A program made the translations under genes and the position numbers. Shown in pieces: positions 7,082 through 14,732 of a DNA stretch of 14,732 nucleotides; position 1 is the stretch's first letter; the number at the start of each line of letters is the position of its first letter. The notes below the pieces were generated by a model, which was given only the letters and a program-made list of their open reading frames with translations, searched no databases and was not told where the DNA came from. The DNA comes from Sphingomonas sp. UBA1000 (lineage in GTDB: Bacteria > Pseudomonadota > Alphaproteobacteria > Sphingomonadales > Sphingomonadaceae): positions 1 through 14,732 of the forward strand of contig DBAW01000072.1 in NCBI GenBank assembly GCA_002291855.1, in the 5' to 3' direction.

Positions 7082-8047
7082 ATGACCGACCATGGCGAGG
7101 ACGCGCCCGACCTGTCCATCCTGATGGTCAGTTGGAACACGCGCGAGATGACGCTGGCGGCGATCCGCTCCGTCTATGCCGAAACGCGCGACACCAGCTT
7201 TGAACTGATTCTGGTGGACAATGGCTCGGCCGATGGCACGGTCGAGGCGGTGCGCGCGGCGTTTCCGCAGGTCCGGCTGCTCGCCGAGCGCGACAATCAC
7301 GGCTTTGCCAAGGGCAACAACATCGCCGCCCGCGCGGCGACCGGGCGGCTGTTGCTGCTGCTCAACACCGACACGCTGGTGCGCGACCGCGCGATCGACC
7401 GGCTGATGGCATTCGCCGCCACACGGCCCGATGCGCGCATCTGGGGCGGGCGCACGCTGTTCGGCGACGGGCGGCTCAATCCCAGTTCGGCCTGGAACCG
7501 GATCACCGCGTGGAGCGCCTTCTGCCTCGCGGTCGGACTGACGACGCTGCGCCCGCGCAGCCCGCGCCTCAACCCCGAACAGGTGGCGCTGTGGGGCGAC
7601 GGGCAGGAACGCGCGGTCGATATCGTGTCGGGCTGCTTCTTCCTCGTCGAACGAACGCTGTGGGAACAGCTGGACGGGTTCGACACGACCTTTTTCATGT
7701 ATGGCGAGGAAGCCGATTTCTGCGGCCGCGCGCGCCGGGCAGGGGCGCGCCCGCGCGTCACCCCGGCGGCGGAGATCGTCCATTTCGGCGGCGGCAGCGC
7801 GGTGCGGCCGACCAACACGCTCGTCTATCTGTTCGGCGCGCGGATCGGGCTGGCGCTACGCCATCTGCCGCCCGCCAGCGCGCGCATCGCGCGGGCGATG
7901 ACGATCTTTCAGGCCTGGTGGCGGGCTTTGCTCTACGGGCTGGCGGCGCGGCTGTCGCCCGCGCGGCGCGATGCGGCCAGCCAGTGGCGCGAAATGTGGC
8001 GTCGCCGCGCGGAATGGCGCGACGGCCCGGTGCGCGCAGCGCTCTGA
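7082..8047 (+). CDS. Family 2 glycosyltransferase (WbbL-like)
   Basis: A 321-aa GT-A enzyme of the WbbL/RfbF-like rhamnosyltransferase type. The N-terminal nucleotide-binding strand is LSILMVSWNTREMT (11-24), with LILVDNGSADGT (42-53) and DNHGFAKGNN (71-80). The metal-binding region is LLLLNTDTLV (91-100), where NTD stands in for DxD, as is usual in this subgroup. The acceptor region holds SGCFFLVER (183-191) and GFDTTFFMYGEEADFCGRAR (199-218) with the conserved Glu-Asp pair. The last 80 residues are basic and carry a hydrophobic or amphipathic helix, suggesting association with the inner membrane. The start has GGGGA six bases upstream. It is co-transcribed with the preceding gene and convergent with the next gene across a 43-base gap. 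Sugar donor is unknown. Confidence 0.88.
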   Translation: MTDHGEDAPDLSILMVSWNTREMTLAAIRSVYAETRDTSFELILVDNGSADGTVEAVRAAFPQVRLLAERDNHGFAKGNNIAARAATGRLLLLLNTDTLVRDRAIDRLMAFAATRPDARIWGGRTLFGDGRLNPSSAWNRITAWSAFCLAVGLTTLRPRSPRLNPEQVALWGDGQERAVDIVSGCFFLVERTLWEQLDGFDTTFFMYGEEADFCGRARRAGARPRVTPAAEIVHFGGGSAVRPTNTLVYLFGARIGLALRHLPPASARIARAMTIFQAWWRALLYGLAARLSPARRDAASQWREMWRRRAEWRDGPVRAAL

Positions 8048-8090
8048 GACAGTCGGGAAAACCACGCTGCGCCCGACCGGCGCTGCGCGG

Positions 8091-8990
8091 TCAGTTGCCG
8101 TAAAGCGCGCGCGCGGCGGTGCGCCACATCAGCTTGCCGCGCCCGGCATCGCTGCGCGCCCGCGCCTCGAGCGCACGCGGCGAACCGATCGCACCCAGGC
8201 CGAGCGCCAGCGCGCCGAACCCGACCGCCTGCACCAGCCCGATCCCCATCCAGGGCAAGGCGCGCGCCCAGCCGGCCAGCCCGCCGCCACGATGGTTGAA
8301 GATCACCCGCTGCTGGCCATGGGCGAACTTCCGCGCGCGGACATAATCGAGCGTCATCCGCCCCGGCGGCACGATTTCATCGACCAGCCCCTCGCGGTTC
8401 CAGATCAGCCGCACCCCGCGCGCCATCAGCCTGCGAATCATCCAGATGTCCTCGCCGCCGCTCTGGTTGAAGCGCAGATCGAACGGATCAGGCTCGGGAA
8501 AGCAGGCGGCGCGGTCGAACATCGCATTGCCGGTGCCAAGATAGGCCCAGCTGGCGGTGATGTCGGCACCGGTATCGGCATCGATCTCGCGGCTGAACAG
8601 CCCGGCGAGCATCTTTTCCAGCCCCGGCGGCGGCGGCGCGACGAAGCGCGGCGTGATGCGCCCGAAACAGGCAATGGTGCCGGCACGCGCCAGCGCGGCG
8701 AACGCGGCCAGCCAGCCGGGGCTTGGCACCTCGTCATCGTCGATGAACAGCACATGGCTGCCCCGCGCCTCGGCGACGCCGCGATTGCGGGCATGAACGA
8801 CGCCGGGGCGCGGTTCATGAACATAACGCAGCCAGCCGTAGCGCGCGGCGGTGTCGGCGGCGCTGCCCGCCGGATCATTGTCGATGACCAGCGCCTCGAC
8901 CTCTGCCGTCATCTGCGGGGCCAGCGCATCCAGCAGGCCGGACAGCATGCCGGCACGCCGATAGGTCGGGATCACGATCGAGATCAGCAT
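8091..8990 (-). CDS. Family 2 glycosyltransferase
   Basis: A 299-aa GT-A enzyme. Motifs in order are ISIVIPTYRRAGML (3-16), ALVIDNDPAGS (33-43), HARNRGVAEARG (66-77), the metal site FIDDDEVP (82-89), LGTGNAMFDR (151-160), and NQSGGEDIWMIRRL (175-188), where the Glu-Asp pair is the expected acceptor/base site. Around 241-270 a hydrophobic stretch (MGIGLVQAVGFGALALGLGA) could be a membrane helix, an uncommon but known tail in lipid-acceptor glycosyltransferases. The ATG at 8990 is the first sensible start, giving the canonical N-terminal strand, although its ribosome site (GAAAG) is weak. It stands alone on its strand, convergent with the previous glycosyltransferase and divergent from the amidotransferase gene with 75 bases between starts. 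Confidence 0.87.
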   Translation of the reverse strand: MLISIVIPTYRRAGMLSGLLDALAPQMTAEVEALVIDNDPAGSAADTAARYGWLRYVHEPRPGVVHARNRGVAEARGSHVLFIDDDEVPSPGWLAAFAALARAGTIACFGRITPRFVAPPPPGLEKMLAGLFSREIDADTGADITASWAYLGTGNAMFDRAACFPEPDPFDLRFNQSGGEDIWMIRRLMARGVRLIWNREGLVDEIVPPGRMTLDYVRARKFAHGQQRVIFNHRGGGLAGWARALPWMGIGLVQAVGFGALALGLGAIGSPRALEARARSDAGRGKLMWRTAARALYGN

Positions 8991-9007
8991 AGGCGCTTTC
9001 GATTGGC

Positions 9008-9022
9008 TTAGCCGGCCGTTAA
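9008..9022. promoter_or_regulatory. Candidate CtrA-binding site TTAG-N7-TTAA
   Basis: TTAG (9008-9011) and TTAA (9019-9022) have exactly seven bases between them, seven of eight matches to the CtrA full-site consensus TTAA-N7-TTAA known from Caulobacter and conserved in alphaproteobacteria. It lies in the 75-base gap between divergent genes, 44 bases before the amidotransferase start. Binding is not shown and a single site can arise by chance. Confidence 0.35.
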
Positions 9023-9065
9023 AGGAAGCTGTGCGAGGCGTCGAGCCTTGATCGGGGGTTGAATC

Positions 9066-10973
<1,908 letters not shown>

Positions 10974-11005
10974 GGCGCGGCGGCCGGAAGCGGGGCGGCT
11001 TTAAG

Positions 11006-11026
11006 GCCCCCGGTCAGGCCGGGGGC
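11006..11026. terminator. Hairpin between convergent genes, spanning a stop codon
   Basis: Perfect 8-bp arms GCCCCCGG (11006-11013) and CCGGGGGC (11019-11026) surround a five-base loop that contains the stop codon of the leftward membrane-protein gene. The amidotransferase gene converges from the left and ends at 10973. On the minus strand the stem is followed by a short CTTAAAG, on the plus strand by no T-run. It may act as a weak bidirectional terminator. Confidence 0.4.
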
Positions 11027-12591
11027 TGCGCCGCTGAGTCGACCTTGGCCTTATAGGCAATCGCGCTCGCCAGCCCGAGCATCATATAGACGAGCGGGGC
11101 ATTGTCGTCCTGCGCGAACACCAGCCGGACGACCAGATAGGCGACCAGCGCCGCGCAGACCGGCATCGCCAGATCGATCTCCCGCCCGCGCGGCCGAAGC
11201 GAAATCCTGAGCATGGTCGCCACCGCCAGCCCGAAAATGCCGAGGAACAGGCAGAAACCGATCACGCCGTAATCGAGCAGCAGCGTGACGATATAGGTGT
11301 CGACCGTCACCTGCCCGCCCGGTGTGCGGAAGCCGAGCACCTCGCCGCTCTGCCCGGTGCCATAGCCGATCGGGTTGCGCAGCACGAGCGGCCAGGTGCC
11401 GTCCAGCTGTTCCCAGCGCGCCTGATCGCTGAACCCGGTCGAGCCGCCGCCGATGGTGCGGAAGCGGATCGCATCGACGGTGAACATCGCCACCCCAAAG
11501 GCAAGCGCCAGCGCCGGAATGGCAAAGGCCAGTGCCGGGCCGAGCACGTCCGACTTGTCGGACCGCCAGCGGCGATAGGCCCAGATGCAGCCCCAGACCA
11601 TGTGCGCGGCAAGCCAGCCGACAATGCCCAGCCGCGAGCGGGTGAGGATGATGATGACGAGCAGCAGCACGTCGATCCCGGCATAGAGCAGCTTCGCGCC
11701 CAGGCCCGGCCGTTCGGCGATCTTCTGCAGCACGAACGGCGTCACCAGCGCCAGATATTCGGCAAGGGCGAGCGAGACCGTGTAGGTGCCAGTGACGCGG
11801 TAGGCCCCTTCGCGGAAATCGCCCGACAGCGTGCGCTGCACCGATTCGTCGGTCACCGCGAGGAAGGACGGGATGTGCCGCGCCCACAGGATCTGTTCGT
11901 TATAGGCCTCGGCCAGCCCCATCGCGCCCAGCACCAGCGCCATGCCGATCAGGTAATTGCCGAACTTCGCCGCCCGCCCGTCGCGCGCGCACACCCAGGC
12001 GGCGGCGTAAAACGCCCCGAACCACAGCACCAGATTGTTGAGGAAGATGTTGAGCGAGCCGAACGGCGCGCGGCTGGGCACGATGGTGACGATCTGCACG
12101 ACGATGAACGCTGCCATCATCTTCCACAGCCCCGGCATGCCGTTGAGCGCGGCGGCCAGTTCGGTGCGGAAACGGGCCGAGACCGACAGGCAGATCAGCA
12201 GGATCAGCGCCATCGGAAACGCCGCCAGCCGGCGCAGCGACAGCCAGGGCAGGCCGGGCAGCTGGACCGCCAGATAGATCGGCCACAGCACGATGATGAC
12301 CATATAGGCAAAGAACAGCCGTTCGAGCAGCCGGTCGGGCGCGCGCCCCTGATCGGGCAGCGCCCAGATCACCACCAGCGCCAGCATCACGACCGGGATC
12401 GCCATATAGACCATGAACGACGGCGGAAACACCGCGAACACAAAGCCATAGACGAAGCCAAGGACGAGACAGGCGACCACGAATGCGGCGCGCGCCACCG
12501 CCCGGCGCGCGGGCGCACGCACCGGCAGGAACGGCGGCACCACCTGCTGCGGCGGCGTGAACCAGCCCTGCACGCGCGATGCGAGCGACAT
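11014..12591 (-). CDS. O-antigen ligase / polymerase-like membrane protein (Wzy_C family)
   Basis: A 525-aa inner-membrane protein with about a dozen hydrophobic helices, the first near residues 33-53. Features of the WaaL/Wzy superfamily are visible: GTYTVSLALAEYLALVTPFV (268-287), and a helix ending in TRSRLGIVGWLA (317-328), the Arg-x-x-Gly signature of the group. A large periplasmic loop (about 372-430) contains RWEQLDG and NPIGYGTGQSG, followed by DTYIVTLLLDYGVIG (431-445). It would polymerise repeat units or transfer glycan from undecaprenyl diphosphate. In an EPS locus with a Wzz-like and a Wza-like protein, polymerase (Wzy) is the more likely job. Its ATG directly abuts the stop of the beta-helix gene (TGAATG), with a GGGGGG element just before, so translation is probably coupled. 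The C-terminal tail is short and polar. Confidence 0.85.
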   Translation of the reverse strand: MSLASRVQGWFTPPQQVVPPFLPVRAPARRAVARAAFVVACLVLGFVYGFVFAVFPPSFMVYMAIPVVMLALVVIWALPDQGRAPDRLLERLFFAYMVIIVLWPIYLAVQLPGLPWLSLRRLAAFPMALILLICLSVSARFRTELAAALNGMPGLWKMMAAFIVVQIVTIVPSRAPFGSLNIFLNNLVLWFGAFYAAAWVCARDGRAAKFGNYLIGMALVLGAMGLAEAYNEQILWARHIPSFLAVTDESVQRTLSGDFREGAYRVTGTYTVSLALAEYLALVTPFVLQKIAERPGLGAKLLYAGIDVLLLVIIILTRSRLGIVGWLAAHMVWGCIWAYRRWRSDKSDVLGPALAFAIPALALAFGVAMFTVDAIRFRTIGGGSTGFSDQARWEQLDGTWPLVLRNPIGYGTGQSGEVLGFRTPGGQVTVDTYIVTLLLDYGVIGFCLFLGIFGLAVATMLRISLRPRGREIDLAMPVCAALVAYLVVRLVFAQDDNAPLVYMMLGLASAIAYKAKVDSAAQPPA

Positions 12592-13803
12592 TCAGCGCCC
12601 CCCCGCCTGGCGACCGGCATCGCCCGCATCGGGCTGGGCCGGCGGGCGATAGCCGCGCCCGGGAACGAGCAGCCGCCCGGCCTCGGGCCGCGCACCCGGC
12701 TTCAGCCCGCCCAGCCGGCGGACCAGCGCCCGGTCTTCGGTCAGCACGCTGTTGTCGCGCACGACATGCGGCCCGCCCGCCGTCGGCCCGACATAGCGGA
12801 CGGTGACATTGCCGGTCACGGTCGCGCGGCCGACATTTTCCAGCCGGATCCAGGCCTGTTTCTGGCGGTCGAGCGGGGACAGCACGCTGTTGCCGCTGAC
12901 CTCGACATCCTCGGCCCCCTCGACCGAAATGCCTTCCCACTGATCCTCGGTGTAGATCAGGTTGTTGCGGATGACGAGGTTGCGATACGGATAGCGCTTC
13001 TGCTCGTCGCGGATGAAAATGCCCTGCGGGCCGACGCCATCGCCCTGCATGATGACATTGTCCTCGATCACTATGTCCGACGATCCGCGCTGCTGGCCGT
13101 TGGTCCAGAACTGGATGGCGTCGGGATGATCGTCCGCGCGCGGCATGAAATCGCGGTAGCTGTTGCCGCGCACCACCACCCGGTCGACGGCGGCGAAATC
13201 GCCGGCATCGCTGCGGATCAGGCGAAAGCTGTTGCCGATCACCGCAATGTCGCTGCTGCGGTCGAAGATATAGGCGCGCATCAGCTCTTCAAAGCGCGAG
13301 CCGGCAATCTCGATGCCGGTGCTGCCGACCACATACAGCCCCCAGGCGTCGTTGGCGGGCGTGCCGTCGCGCGAGCCGTGGAAGAACACCCGGTCGAATC
13401 GCACCGACCGGCTGTCGGTGACGGTGCTGAGCTGGGTAAAATCCGGCTCGCCGGGGGCGAGCGCGCGCCCCAGATCGAGCTGGCGGAAGACGAGATTGGC
13501 GGACGCGCTGACCGCGACACCGTCGAGCCGGGCCGGGCGCGCGGGATCGCGCGACACGAGCGTCACCGCCGCCGGAAAGACGCGGCCGGCAATCGAGATC
13601 TGGCCGTAAGCCCCGGGGGCCAGCCGCAGCACCTCGCCCCCGCGCGCGGCGGCGAGCGCCGCGACCAGCGCCGGCCGGTCGGCAATGTCGATGATCCTGC
13701 CCGCCGCAGCAGACGCCTGCCTCGCCGGCGCAGCTCCGGCCAGCCCCGCCATCGCGGCGAGCGCCAGCACCCCGGCCGCGACGATCCTGCGCTCAATCCC
13801 CAT
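12592..13803 (-). CDS. Secreted right-handed parallel beta-helix protein (possible polysaccharide lyase or epimerase)
   Basis: A 403-aa exported protein. Residues 1-25 form a signal peptide (GVLALAAMAGLAGAAPA). From about 36 to 355 there are repeating short strands with Asn/Asp turns (VIGNSF, VVRGNSYRD, IVIEDNVIMQ, LVIRNNLIY, VEVSGNSV, ATVTGNVTV), the pattern of pectate-lyase-like beta-helices. One turn contains DDHPDAIQFW (224-233), a His-x-Asp-x-Ile-Gln arrangement that recurs on the catalytic face of such proteins. This makes cleavage or C5 epimerisation of a uronate chain possible, though no family-specific signature is recognised. The tail from about 365 is Gly/Pro/Arg-rich. The ATG at 13803 has GGGACGGA four bases upstream; the frame stays open to 14457 only because it shadows the methyltransferase gene. 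It is coupled to the membrane polymerase gene. Confidence 0.83.
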   Translation of the reverse strand: MGIERRIVAAGVLALAAMAGLAGAAPARQASAAAGRIIDIADRPALVAALAAARGGEVLRLAPGAYGQISIAGRVFPAAVTLVSRDPARPARLDGVAVSASANLVFRQLDLGRALAPGEPDFTQLSTVTDSRSVRFDRVFFHGSRDGTPANDAWGLYVVGSTGIEIAGSRFEELMRAYIFDRSSDIAVIGNSFRLIRSDAGDFAAVDRVVVRGNSYRDFMPRADDHPDAIQFWTNGQQRGSSDIVIEDNVIMQGDGVGPQGIFIRDEQKRYPYRNLVIRNNLIYTEDQWEGISVEGAEDVEVSGNSVLSPLDRQKQAWIRLENVGRATVTGNVTVRYVGPTAGGPHVVRDNSVLTEDRALVRRLGGLKPGARPEAGRLLVPGRGYRPPAQPDAGDAGRQAGGR

Positions 13804-13968
13804 TTTTCCGTCCCTGCCCGCCGCTGAGCGGCACCGCGCTATCGCAATGCCGGCAAGAAAGCAGTTTGTTTTTAAGGTTCGGTGAGCAAGGAGACAATCG
13901 AGCGCATATTCCGGCCGCCGCGCATCCCGGGCGGCGAAATGGATGGCGGCGGGACGATTGGGGGCAAT

Positions 13969-14667
13969 ATGAGCGGAGCCGAGATGACCATGGCCGACGG
14001 AACCGTGACCGAGGACCTGACCTATTTCCAGAAGGTGCGGCGCGAGATCGAGCCGCTGCTGCCGGCGGCCCCGGCGCGCATCCTCGAAATCGGCTGCGGC
14101 GCGGGCGCGACGCTTGCCTGGCTCAAGCAGCGCTGGCCGCAGGCGGAAACCTTCGGGGTCGAGGGGCATCGCCCGCTCGAGCCGCTGCTGCGCACCCGGC
14201 TGGACAATGTGCTGATCCATGATCTCGAACAGCCCCTGCCCGATCTGGGGCGGTTCGACCTGATCCTTGCGCTCGACGTGCTCGAACATCTGCGCGATCC
14301 CTGGGCGGTGCTCGCCACGCTGCGCCAGACGGTGCTGGCACCGGGCGGCGTCGTCATCGTGTCGGTGCCCAATGTCGCCCATTACAGCGTCACCGTGCCG
14401 CTCGCCTTTGGCGGGCGCTTCACCTATGCCGAGGACGGACTGCTCGACCGCACCCATCTGCGCTTTTTCGACGAAGACGGCGCGCGTGGGCTGATGGCGG
14501 CGGCCGGGCTGACCGTCACCGACGGCGTCGCGACCGGCTTTGCCGGGCTGCGCCAGACGCTCGCCCAGAAACTCAGCTTCGGCCTGCTCCAGCGCTACAT
14601 CACCATGCAGTTCGTGATGCGCGGCGAGGCCGGGGGCCAGCCGATGCGGCGCTGGCGGATTTTCTGA
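13969..14667 (+). CDS. Class I SAM-dependent methyltransferase
   Basis: A 232-aa soluble enzyme. The SAM-binding motif I is ILEIGCGAGATL (38-49). It is followed by ETFGVEGH (60-67, acidic ribose binder), FDLILALDVLEHLRDP (96-111), APGGVVIVSVPN (124-135) and LDRTHLRFFDEDG (159-171), a combination typical of Methyltransf_23-like enzymes near glycan loci. It could methylate a sugar of the EPS repeat; substrate unknown. The start is uncertain. ATG 13969 has GGGGG four bases upstream, ATG 13984 has GGAG, and a GTG at 13882 with AAGG would add 29 residues rich in Gly and Arg. The conserved domain begins after all of them. It is divergent from the beta-helix gene and followed by a terminator. Confidence 0.85.
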   Translation: MSGAEMTMADGTVTEDLTYFQKVRREIEPLLPAAPARILEIGCGAGATLAWLKQRWPQAETFGVEGHRPLEPLLRTRLDNVLIHDLEQPLPDLGRFDLILALDVLEHLRDPWAVLATLRQTVLAPGGVVIVSVPNVAHYSVTVPLAFGGRFTYAEDGLLDRTHLRFFDEDGARGLMAAAGLTVTDGVATGFAGLRQTLAQKLSFGLLQRYITMQFVMRGEAGGQPMRRWRIF

Positions 14668-14684
14668 GGTTTTTGTTGTTTGCG

Positions 14685-14713
14685 GTGCGGCTGACGCCGC
14701 ACGGGCGTTTTTT
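14685..14713 (+). terminator. Intrinsic terminator after the methyltransferase gene
   Basis: Seven-base arms GTGCGGC (14685-14691) and GCCGCAC (14696-14702) lie shortly before a run of six T (14708-14713). An alternative fold, ACGCC (14694-14698) with GGCGT (14704-14708), puts the T-run directly after the stem. It begins 17 bases after the stop codon. A further GC hairpin (GCCGCG 14716-14721 with CGCGGC 14725-14730) closes the window. Confidence 0.65.
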
Positions 14714-14732
14714 GTGCCGCGCCTCGCGGCGC

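Noticed and set aside
8048..8090. Hairpin between the convergent glycosyltransferase genes
   Set aside because: The best stem, GACCG with CGGTC, is five bases with no T-run on either strand; too weak to call a terminator.
9003..9024. TTGGCT and TTAAAG as a sigma-70 promoter
   Set aside because: The spacer is only ten bases, too short; the same bases fit a CtrA-like site better.
11602..13827. Open frame of about 740 codons antisense to the polymerase and beta-helix genes
   Set aside because: It crosses two recognised genes, has a shadow-like composition (His, Arg, Gln, Asp), and shows no domain.
13820..13832. GCCGC-TGA-GCGGC stem in the beta-helix gene leader
   Set aside because: Five base pairs with a tight loop is common by chance in DNA of this composition; no sign of a riboswitch or leader peptide.
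13804..14457. N-terminal extension of the beta-helix frame
   Set aside because: It overlaps the methyltransferase on the other strand, has no domain, and places the clear signal peptide internally; ATG 13803 has a good ribosome site.

Overview
The window is GC-rich, densely coded DNA with G or C at most third codon positions. It reads as part of an extracellular polysaccharide (EPS) locus from an alphaproteobacterium, most likely a sphingomonad. That assignment rests on the gene set and protein resemblance (Wza/GumB-like exporter, BBP2-type barrel, EpsD-family lipoprotein, a small protein resembling the exosortase V (XrtV) accessory family), not on a marker gene. I count fourteen protein genes, one cut by the left edge. 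No RNA gene, insertion sequence, CRISPR array or prophage piece is visible, and no gene-free stretch reaches 300 bases.

Layout. At the left a leftward operon runs barrel protein -> polysaccharide export protein -> start of a chain-length/co-polymerase protein (2189 down to 1). From the same intergenic region the opposite way go the small XrtV-type membrane protein (2446-2691) and an AAA/Cdc6-like ATPase (2738-4156). The ATPase's 3' end overlaps the convergent gene for a PssD-PssE-type fused glycosyltransferase (4119-5138). That gene is divergent from an EpsD-family lipoprotein (5305-6171), which is closed by tandem hairpins. Then come two rightward glycosyltransferases (6252-7070, 7082-8047), a convergent leftward GT2 glycosyltransferase (8091-8990), and a divergent asparagine-synthase-like amidotransferase (9066-10973). 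A leftward, tightly coupled pair follows: secreted beta-helix protein -> O-antigen-ligase/polymerase-like membrane protein (13803 down to 11014). A rightward SAM methyltransferase (13969-14667) with a terminator ends the window.

How it could work (inference). Four glycosyltransferases would build the repeat unit on a lipid carrier. The amidotransferase and methyltransferase could decorate it, the Wzy/WaaL-like membrane protein could polymerise or transfer it, and the Wzz-like, Wza-like and barrel proteins would carry it to the surface. The beta-helix protein could cut or epimerise the chain in the periplasm. The EpsD-type lipoprotein and the small membrane protein point to an exosortase-linked EPS system whose exosortase is outside this window. 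No flippase, priming transferase or sugar-nucleotide genes are visible here.

The most unusual points are: the uncharacterised ATPase and small membrane protein pair; an amidotransferase with an intact glutaminase half but Gly-Ala where many asparagine synthetases have Asp-Glu; stop/start abutment of the beta-helix and polymerase genes; a 38-bp convergent overlap; a CtrA-like TTAG-N7-TTAA site; and seven strand switches among fourteen genes.
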